From positions 1-30,419 of the IMG/VR virus record IMGVR_UViG_3300026257_000013: a DNA stretch of 30,419 nucleotides. The stretch is one strand, 5' to 3'. A program made the position numbers and the translations under genes. The notes beneath the pieces were generated by a model that was not told the DNA's origin, did no database searches, and saw only the letters and a list, made by a program, of their open reading frames with translations. Positions 21,665 to 28,318 of the stretch are shown here, in pieces. This DNA comes from a virus. Position 1 is the stretch's first letter; every line of letters begins with the position of its first letter.

Positions 21665-22251
21665 TTGTATGGTGGCCCCTGTACCCATCCAACTAATGAT
21701 TTCCTCTCACCAGATGTTACTTCTCTAACTCTGTGTGGTGTATCACCCATGAATATTATAACATCTTTCTTCTTCAATGGAATAATCTTTTTCTCATCTA
21801 TCACCATTTCAAATTCACCACCTTCAAAATCATCATTCAATAGTATAACAAAACTAAGTTTACGTATTCTATTTTCATGCCTCTTACCAGGCATCCAATT
21901 AGATTCATCTATATGCCAATCATAGTAACCACCTTTTTTATATACAGTATCCTGCAAAGGTTCTATGAAATCAATATCATAATCCCATTTACACTTATCA
22001 TTAGCAAAACTAATAAACCCATCCATCAATCCATACAAACGTTCATCATCTATAAAACGAGATTTTGATTCTCTATTTGCTAGATCAAGTTCTCCTTTAT
22101 TTTCTAAACCTTCTACCTTAGAAGATTCATAATCATCTATAGGTTTACTTTCACGATCTGTACCTTGACATTTCTTAAGTTGCCTTTCTATAAGATCAAA
22201 ATATTCATCTTCCATATTGATGATTATATACTGGTGTTTAAATGAATTCAT
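21661..22251 (-). CDS. 2OG-Fe(II) oxygenase 1 of 6 (PKHD-type)
   Basis: 196 residues from ATG 22251 (ATGA overlap with the fusion gene). YYDWHIDESNW gives H113 and D115, LNDDFEGGEFEM the following strands, DTPHRV H173 and GERKSLVGWV R183. This order is that of PKHD-type hydroxylases (YbiX/PiuC group). The N-terminal 70 residues are Lys/Glu/Asp-rich and vary from the family. Confidence 0.88.
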   Translation of the reverse strand: MNSFKHQYIIINMEDEYFDLIERQLKKCQGTDRESKPIDDYESSKVEGLENKGELDLANRESKSRFIDDERLYGLMDGFISFANDKCKWDYDIDFIEPLQDTVYKKGGYYDWHIDESNWMPGKRHENRIRKLSFVILLNDDFEGGEFEMVIDEKKIIPLKKKDVIIFMGDTPHRVREVTSGERKSLVGWVQGPPYK

Positions 22252-23996
22252 TTCTGACACACCATTATATGAACACCATTCCACCATCCATTAGGATCCT
22301 CTGGAACAGCAGTCAATATCTTACGATCAAACATAACTTTAATATCATTTTCCCTAACCCATATATTTGCCGACTCTACCACACCCATAAAATTAGCATC
22401 ATCTATTACTATTATAAACTGATCATCCATAATTGTATAGAGGTATGTTAAATTATCATACTGTGCTTGCGAGTCATGATCAGCATCATAGAAAATAACA
22501 TTCGCTTTCTTATTATCCATAGTGTGTTCATCATGAACAATATTAAAATCTGCTATATTCAGATCTTGAATACTTTTCTCATGGAAAACTTGATTCTTTT
22601 TCATACCTTTAAAGAATGCACCTTTAGGATTATTCATCTTAAATCCTTTATGTCCATATACTTTACCACCACTATCCCAACTATCCTCATCACGGAAAGG
22701 AGCAATATCTTCTTCTGAATAATTATCAACAGCAAACGCTGGTATATCTCTATCCATTGTCGCAGCAAAGAATGTACTACCAGCAGCAACACCTAATTCT
22801 AAATACACAGCATCTTCTTTAGAACATAAGTTATTAAGAAAATGTCTAATAATATTTGATGATAAACCTTCGTAATTAAATCCTTTTGGATTAAACTTAC
22901 TATCTCCTCTTGCAGCCTTATCAATAGAATTAAGAACTAGTTCTATATCCTTATCCATAATTCTTTCATTCTTTTTCATCCTAGAATGAATAACTGAATC
23001 ACAATAATTACAATCCCAACAATCAAACTTACACGTCTTAATCTTATCTCTCCAGATATCAATTGGTTTCTCTTGTAATGTAGTATCTTCAATATACTCA
23101 TCAAACTGAGGATATAATAATTCTTCATTAGCATCCCATCTTTTAATGATGTCCATAGATTCCATTAAACGCAAAGCATTCTCTCTACCATGCATCTTGA
23201 ATACATCAATACCTAAATCTACAAACTGTTCCCAATCTTCTTTCCATGGTGGTATAGTTGCTTGCTTTAAAGCATTAGCTGGATCTCTTTCATCCCATCC
23301 AGAACATGACACTCTACTAATAGAATCATTAAAATATTGAGGATCATCTTCTCCTCTTTCCATATTATAATGATAGTGTTCTGGCATGATCGGACATCCA
23401 CCCCAACACCACTCATTAGCAAGTAATGATATCTTAACTGGTTTACCTATTTCAGCACAATATTCCTTTGCTTTTTTAATTCTTAGTAGTTGATCATGAT
23501 CTCTCATTAGATCACGATCTAAATTAATATAATTAAATCCTGCCTTTGCTAAATTAACTATCTCGTTTGCTCTTGTTACTTCTCTGAGTATAGTATTTTT
23601 AATATAGAGTTCTGGAAACTCTTTCTGTATCTGTCCAGTTAACAACCATGTCGTATGAGGTATCGTAGCAATACGAACACCCATATCATATACTGGTTTA
23701 AAATTTTCAATAAAAAGATCCAAGTTCTTTTGATTAGGAAGAACCTGAATATTATTAAACGTTGCTGATAATGGAATACCTGTTTCCTGAGAAACATAGA
23801 GAGCATTGAATGTTGTCTCCCTCATATCCCCATCAATACTATCCCCCATCGCGTCTTGGACGAATGGAGGCATCCGACATGTAAAGTATATGTCGGAAAT
23901 ATATTTCTTATACTGATTCAGGAACGGAATAAAAGTTCCTGTTACAAAATCTTCAGGTAATTTTGTATTCAGCGGGATTGAGAATCTTTGATCCAT
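22248..23996 (-). CDS. U32-like TIM-barrel/SAM-methyltransferase fusion protein
   Basis: 582 residues in two parts. The N-terminal part, to about 300, alternates strands and helices as a TIM barrel, and has LDRDL (159-163) and NEWCWGGCP (194-202) with C231, a layout like U32 proteins (UbiU, RlhA, TrhP), which use an Fe-S cluster for oxygen-independent hydroxylation. A second Cys group, C322/C326/C329/C332, lies between domains. From about 385, YLELGVAAGSTFFA (398-411), AVDNYSEED, IFYDADHD (501-508) and IIVIDDANF form a class I SAM-methyltransferase of the Methyltransf_24 type. The U32 assignment is by pattern and is moderate; the methyltransferase call is firmer. It overlaps the 83-residue gene by 44 bases and is coupled to the first oxygenase. 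Confidence 0.65.
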   Translation of the reverse strand: MDQRFSIPLNTKLPEDFVTGTFIPFLNQYKKYISDIYFTCRMPPFVQDAMGDSIDGDMRETTFNALYVSQETGIPLSATFNNIQVLPNQKNLDLFIENFKPVYDMGVRIATIPHTTWLLTGQIQKEFPELYIKNTILREVTRANEIVNLAKAGFNYINLDRDLMRDHDQLLRIKKAKEYCAEIGKPVKISLLANEWCWGGCPIMPEHYHYNMERGEDDPQYFNDSISRVSCSGWDERDPANALKQATIPPWKEDWEQFVDLGIDVFKMHGRENALRLMESMDIIKRWDANEELLYPQFDEYIEDTTLQEKPIDIWRDKIKTCKFDCWDCNYCDSVIHSRMKKNERIMDKDIELVLNSIDKAARGDSKFNPKGFNYEGLSSNIIRHFLNNLCSKEDAVYLELGVAAGSTFFAATMDRDIPAFAVDNYSEEDIAPFRDEDSWDSGGKVYGHKGFKMNNPKGAFFKGMKKNQVFHEKSIQDLNIADFNIVHDEHTMDNKKANVIFYDADHDSQAQYDNLTYLYTIMDDQFIIVIDDANFMGVVESANIWVRENDIKVMFDRKILTAVPEDPNGWWNGVHIMVCQK

Positions 23997-24204
23997 ATTC
24001 TTCTAGAACCTTATTAATAAATAAACCTTCGTTGTCACTATGTTCTATCAAGAGACTTTTATTCTCTTTACAGATTTCTCTGAGCTTTACTCTATCTAGA
24101 TCTTTATTTTTATCTTCAAGACTGTACTTATCATACATCATGAAATGTATAACAGGCAGAAGCTCTTCATACCTTTCTGCATCAGCGTGCCAGGTTCCTG
24201 CCAT
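23953..24204 (-). CDS. Hypothetical protein (83 aa)
   Basis: A charged helical protein of 83 residues (MAGTWHADAERYEELLPVI, then DKNKDLDRVKLREICKENK). No membrane segment or metal motif. A CATAAATA late octamer lies about 36 bases upstream. It overlaps the fusion gene by 44 bases. Function unknown. Confidence 0.7.
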   Translation of the reverse strand: MAGTWHADAERYEELLPVIHFMMYDKYSLEDKNKDLDRVKLREICKENKSLLIEHSDNEGLFINKVLEEYGSKILNPAEYKIT

Positions 24205-24205
24205 C

Positions 24206-25081
24206 TTAATTGCCCTCTTTTAAATGTAACTGTCCTGTATATTTATGCGCCTCAAACTTGGGCATTGTTATACCTTCCGATTCTATTTGTGCTTGTATAG
24301 CAGGAGCAAATGTTTTATTTAATTTGTCCATACCACCACCAACGAGAGCAGAGAATTGTATTGCTACTTCTAAACACTTAACTTGATCCTGTTCTGGCAT
24401 ATCCAAAATAGAAGTCATGTTACCAGTAGATATTCTACCATAAGATACAATATCCATAGCAGCCTGTTTACCCATACGAGCAATCCAGTATATTCTTTCT
24501 TCCTCTTCTTGTTCTTCTAAGAAATACTCTAGTGGATGGTCATCATCAACAAACTCATTAACAGTCTTCAAGAAATGTGTCATTTCTATTTCTGACTGAC
24601 GTAGTTTCCTTTTCCAAATACCTATGTCATAATCATTTTTTTCTAAATCGATCTGGATAAATCCAGCATCAATTTCATCTCCACCTTCTGCCGCTAAATT
24701 ATCAAGAGTACGAACGAATTTCTTTCTTAATAATTCTGCTTTTCTAAGACTGTGCCTATTTTCCATATAAGCATGATACCTTGTTTCTAGTTCCATCAAT
24801 GCTTGACGAACCTTTCTCCAAGGAGTCAATTGCATATCAACAACAAAATGCTTACTTTGATATTCAGTCATACCGCTATTGAAGCGCATACAACCTTCTA
24901 AAATATCAAAATCTTTCTTTGAGAAATCAAATTCCTCAACGAAAGACTTAGCTAGATTTATCTCTCCAGTATCAGAACTGACTATGTTATTAACATCAGC
25001 AATGATATCTGACAACTCTGCGTTGTAAGATAATCTTGAATTTTTTGGATCTCTGTTAACTAATTCAGAATTTAAAGACAT
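24206..25081 (-). CDS. Hypothetical helical protein (291 aa)
   Basis: A 291-residue protein, mostly helical and charged, with FVVDMQLTPWRKVRQALMELETRYH (about residues 78-102), an Asp/Glu-rich EEQEEEERIYW segment and a C-terminal GGGMDKLNKTFAPAIQAQ. No known motif is visible. It starts 17 bases inside the end of the gene before. Its position between fibre genes and the modification block suggests a virion or fibre-assembly role, but that is only context. Confidence 0.75.
   Translation of the reverse strand: MSLNSELVNRDPKNSRLSYNAELSDIIADVNNIVSSDTGEINLAKSFVEEFDFSKKDFDILEGCMRFNSGMTEYQSKHFVVDMQLTPWRKVRQALMELETRYHAYMENRHSLRKAELLRKKFVRTLDNLAAEGGDEIDAGFIQIDLEKNDYDIGIWKRKLRQSEIEMTHFLKTVNEFVDDDHPLEYFLEEQEEEERIYWIARMGKQAAMDIVSYGRISTGNMTSILDMPEQDQVKCLEVAIQFSALVGGGMDKLNKTFAPAIQAQIESEGITMPKFEAHKYTGQLHLKEGN
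24240..24247 (-). promoter_or_regulatory. Late promoter octamer before the 83-residue gene
   Basis: CATAAATA on the minus strand, 36 bases ahead of ATG 24204, inside the end of the 291-residue gene. It could start the transcript of the fusion and oxygenase genes. Confidence 0.5.
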
Positions 25082-25880
25082 ATGCGTCTACCTCATACTC
25101 TGGTTTTCGATCCCAGTCAGTATCAGATATGGTGCGACCCATTTCAATTGCCTGTGATTGAGGCATCATGATACCGATGTGATCTTCATATAATATATTT
25201 AGGTCCCATACAGTATCGGCATCTTCAAACTTTTTCTTAAGTTTTTGATACGTAACAAGCATGGTAGATAGTTTATCTTCGTATGCCTCAGCTTTAGTAA
25301 GTATTTTATTTGATAGATCTGTTTTATCTAAAGCTCTTTCTGTAGCAAGGTAGTCAAGGAATGGTGTCTTACTTCCATTCTTTCCTTTTTCTCTCAACCA
25401 CTCTCTTGCTTCATGCTTCTGTATTTCCCAAGAAGCAGTTTCTAATTCTGTTGTATCTCTTAGATTTTTAATTCTTACATTAAATTCATCATCAACAATC
25501 TCTACAGCAAAGATACTCATGAAATCAGTAATTTCTTTTCTGATTTCATCTGTCAATTCTACTGGTACTTTAAGAATACCACCAGCAGGAGTCCATGCTT
25601 GAGCAACACCTTGTTGGTTAACCGTTGCCATAATCTTACCAAAAGGTCTAACTTCTGAGAAGAAGTTTGATCCATTCAATGCTTGCTTCTTAGTAACCTC
25701 TTTGTATTTGTGTTCCCACTCTTTAGAGATAACTTGGAAGATGTTTTCACTTACTTCCACACATGCAAAATGCATCAACGAAAATATTTCGTTGTAATGT
25801 AGCCTAGCATCAGCGGTCTCAGCAATATTGACATACTGCTCAGGCTTAATTTCTTTTTCGTTAAGTATTAGGTATCTCAT
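25065..25880 (-). CDS. Hypothetical protein (271 aa)
   Basis: From ATG 25880, whose A is shared with the previous stop (TAATG); the reading to 25925 adds 15 residues that overlap the fibre gene and is not preferred. The 271-residue product has a helical middle (residues about 60-240) with LNGSNFFSEVRPFGKIMA and several Lys/Glu-rich helices, and ends DRKPEYEVDAYVFKF. No known domain is recognised. Coupled to the fibre-like gene upstream and to the 291-residue gene downstream, so the two unknowns may work with the fibre. Confidence 0.75.
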   Translation of the reverse strand: MRYLILNEKEIKPEQYVNIAETADARLHYNEIFSLMHFACVEVSENIFQVISKEWEHKYKEVTKKQALNGSNFFSEVRPFGKIMATVNQQGVAQAWTPAGGILKVPVELTDEIRKEITDFMSIFAVEIVDDEFNVRIKNLRDTTELETASWEIQKHEAREWLREKGKNGSKTPFLDYLATERALDKTDLSNKILTKAEAYEDKLSTMLVTYQKLKKKFEDADTVWDLNILYEDHIGIMMPQSQAIEMGRTISDTDWDRKPEYEVDAYVFKF

Positions 25881-27166
25881 TATTGTGCATAGATTGCGGT
25901 AACAGTAGCAGCAGCTGAACAGCAACCACCTGAAGATTGTCCATAATGTCCTTTAGGTCTTGTAGAAGCACCCATATTAGTCTCAACATCAGTAGAGTAA
26001 TCCCACTTAGTAGTGTGGTTATTCTGCTGACCATCATATTGTCCCATCATGTAACCCCAGTCTTGACCCATCATCATGTTCTCTTCTCCGTAAGAACGAA
26101 CCTTAGATCCATTCTTAATACCAGATCCTGAAGAACCATTATACTTAGTCCAAGGAGTTGTAACGTTGTTACCAGTTCCACAATAGAAGTGACCCCACTT
26201 AGAACCAAGCGGCTTACAAACTCCGTCAGGAGCCATAGAGGAAGACCAACCACCCCAACTATCGTTAGAATGATTACAGTAGTATCTATTACCTGAGAAT
26301 GAAGCCCATGTCTTATCTTCATCGGCAACTGATGAAGTATGGTCATTACCAGAAGGTGAGTTACCTGCCTGATACATGATCTCTGAAGGGAAGTGTAATT
26401 TACCTACAGCAGAGTTACCTCCACCTAAGTTATACCCATGCTGTTGTTTTTGTGCAGATGCACAGGAGTTTCTGTCTCTGTTGACAGGCATGTTCCAACC
26501 ACCAACAGTACCATATCCCATAACACCTCGTGGATCGTCTCCTTCCCAACCGTAGTTAGCAGGTGAGTATGTTCCACCACCAGGGTTACTACCTGATGTA
26601 CCAAACATTCGTCTCATTCCAGTATGGAGGTTGATCGAAGATGTATGGCTTGATGATCCAGTGAATGAGTTAACACACCCATGACCATAACCGAAGTAGT
26701 CACTCCAAGTAACGTCAGCGTATGTTAATGCACGGTCAAGTTGTTCGCCACAGTAGAAAGTAACATCTGTAGCGTGCCAGGTTTTGTTTACTGTTCTCCA
26801 AGGATTAGAACCCTTGTATCCAGCAATCAAGTAACCATGCGTAATCAAACTTCTATATCTCCATCCAGTCATGGGTGAAGAAACGGCATTACTCCCTCCA
26901 GGATATGCCCAGAAAGTTCCGTTTTCTCCATCAGATACTAAGTAAGCACCTCTCGTATCATTAGTGGCTCCTGGTATACCACCTCCTACGTCATCCCAAT
27001 CAGAACCATTCCAGATTTGTGCTTTCGCATCTGAAGAGTTCCAGATCATCTGACCTATATTAGGAGATGCAGGTCTACTGCCACTAGCAAATGAAGGCAA
27101 CTTCAGACCTTGTGTGGCCAAAGATGCATTTCCTGTGACAACAGTTCCAACTGTTAATTGAGACAT
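25880..27166 (-). CDS. Tail-fibre/virion structural protein
   Basis: A 428-residue protein rich in Gly, Ser, Asn, Trp and Tyr. The N-terminal SLATQGLKLPSFASGSRPAS and IGQMIWNSSDAKAQIWNGSDW resemble the start of other fibre-associated proteins in marine phages. The body (GYLIAGYKGSNPWRTVNKTWH, ADVTFYCGEQLDRALTYADV, INLHTGMRRMFG) is typical of a cyanophage structural protein of the fibre cluster. Several Cys (CGE, CVN, SCAS, CCSA) are present. No collagen-like stretch is seen. It is probably a receptor-binding or fibre-tip protein. Confidence 0.75.
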   Translation of the reverse strand: MSQLTVGTVVTGNASLATQGLKLPSFASGSRPASPNIGQMIWNSSDAKAQIWNGSDWDDVGGGIPGATNDTRGAYLVSDGENGTFWAYPGGSNAVSSPMTGWRYRSLITHGYLIAGYKGSNPWRTVNKTWHATDVTFYCGEQLDRALTYADVTWSDYFGYGHGCVNSFTGSSSHTSSINLHTGMRRMFGTSGSNPGGGTYSPANYGWEGDDPRGVMGYGTVGGWNMPVNRDRNSCASAQKQQHGYNLGGGNSAVGKLHFPSEIMYQAGNSPSGNDHTSSVADEDKTWASFSGNRYYCNHSNDSWGGWSSSMAPDGVCKPLGSKWGHFYCGTGNNVTTPWTKYNGSSGSGIKNGSKVRSYGEENMMMGQDWGYMMGQYDGQQNNHTTKWDYSTDVETNMGASTRPKGHYGQSSGGCCSAAATVTAIYAQ

Positions 27167-27188
27167 GATTACCTATTGATCGTAATTG

Positions 27189-27196
27189 TATTTATG
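27189..27196 (-). promoter_or_regulatory. Late promoter octamer before the 428-residue fibre gene
   Basis: CATAAATA on the minus strand, 23 bases ahead of ATG 27166. A second octamer, GATAAATA, lies at 27205-27212. Confidence 0.6.
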
Positions 27197-27548
27197 ACTT
27201 AGGGTATTTATCTTTGATAGCAGCGACAGATTGATACCACTGACCATCTTTTCCAGGAACTACCCCTAGTTCCATATCATGCCAAAGTTTGTCAAGTTGC
27301 TCTTCAATTTGTTCATATTCAAATTTTCTTTTGAAGTCGTAAGTGGCATCAACTACCACACGTTTAGTAATTTGTTGAGTTTGAGTATCCCAATAAAAAT
27401 CAGGAGCCTGTAAACCATCATCATCTACTTTATCAAAAGGTCCATTTACCCATTCAAAATCTTCATGAGTTTCAAATGTAGGTGCATTTGAATCTTGTAT
27501 CTGTTGTACAGTTCCACTTTTTTTATGTACTAATGAAATATATGCCAT
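27192..27548 (-). CDS. Small fibre-cluster protein (possible XkdW-like)
   Basis: 118 residues from ATG 27548, chosen over 27581 because the longer frame overlaps the previous gene. N-terminal MAYISLVHKKSGTVQQIQD is beta-rich. The C-terminal YEQIEEQLDKLWHDMELG, GKDGQWYQSVAAIKDKYPK follows the layout of a family common in marine phages (YPSIGDQLD...LW...FY...IKxxYPK). This group often lies next to tail-fibre genes and may be an assembly or chaperone protein. Function not established. Confidence 0.65.
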   Translation of the reverse strand: MAYISLVHKKSGTVQQIQDSNAPTFETHEDFEWVNGPFDKVDDDGLQAPDFYWDTQTQQITKRVVVDATYDFKRKFEYEQIEEQLDKLWHDMELGVVPGKDGQWYQSVAAIKDKYPKS

Positions 27549-27553
27549 TTTTA

Positions 27554-28309
27554 TTAACTGTAATTGTATACAATAACGCAACCGCCGCCGCCGTTACTAT
27601 TGTTATGAGCAAAACTATTTTGTGAATAGTATCCATGACCACCACCAGAACCCCACTGACCATGAGTTACTTCCTCTTGGTTGTTGTAGTAATGGTGTGA
27701 AGAACCAGCTTTATGCCAGAAACTAGAACCAGCAACTCCTTCGTTGTTTGATCCGTGAGTCATTTCTCCACCACCGCCAGGTAAGTTTATATCACCACCT
27801 GAAGCAGATCCACCAGGTCCACCCTGATGAGGTACATCTGATTGACCACCTTGGCCACCACCAGCAGAACAGTAAGATCCAAAGGAAGATGTCCCTCCTG
27901 AACCACCTCTACCACCGTTACGAGCATAACCTCCACCGCCACCGTATGTGTAGCTAACAGAGTTTACACCAGAAACATCAATCCATTTGATAGCAGTAGC
28001 TCCACCACCGCCACCAGCACCACGATAAGTATTATCGTTAACTCTGGCTCCACCGCCACCACCAGTTACATAAACTAAAACATGACTGCAACCAGCTGGT
28101 TTTGTCCAAGTACCAGAACCACCACTAGTGGATTTAGAGTTCCAAGTACCATTCTGTGAGGTATAAACATTCATACCTAACAACGACCCAGTAGATGCCA
28201 TTGAAGTATAACTGCTTCCATTCCACAGTCTCAAGTCATCATTTTGCAGATCCATTATATTAACTCCTGCGGAGTTTTGGATCTGGTCTACTTTTAATAT
28301 TCCAGCCAT
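27554..28309 (-). CDS. Glycine-rich adhesin-like fibre protein
   Basis: 251 residues. The N-terminal AGILKVDQIQNSAGVNIMD is typical of cyanophage fibre proteins. GTWTKPAGCSHVLVYVTGGGGG (about 65-87) starts a Gly-rich domain with repeated GGGGG blocks up to the C-terminus (NGGGGCVIVYNYS). The layout matches the polyglycine domain of T-even-like adhesins such as gp38 of some phages, where parallel polyglycine II helices pack behind host-binding loops. It is probably a receptor-binding tip. His/Tyr/Asn-rich loops between the Gly blocks may be the contact sites. Confidence 0.75.
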   Translation of the reverse strand: MAGILKVDQIQNSAGVNIMDLQNDDLRLWNGSSYTSMASTGSLLGMNVYTSQNGTWNSKSTSGGSGTWTKPAGCSHVLVYVTGGGGGARVNDNTYRGAGGGGGATAIKWIDVSGVNSVSYTYGGGGGYARNGGRGGSGGTSSFGSYCSAGGGQGGQSDVPHQGGPGGSASGGDINLPGGGGEMTHGSNNEGVAGSSFWHKAGSSHHYYNNQEEVTHGQWGSGGGHGYYSQNSFAHNNSNGGGGCVIVYNYS

Positions 28310-28318
28310 ATTTCCTCG

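Noticed and set aside
23001-23031. Radical-SAM enzyme call from CX3CX2C
   Set aside because: The motif lies after the TIM barrel and is not followed by one, as radical-SAM proteins require. The nearby second domain is a methyltransferase.
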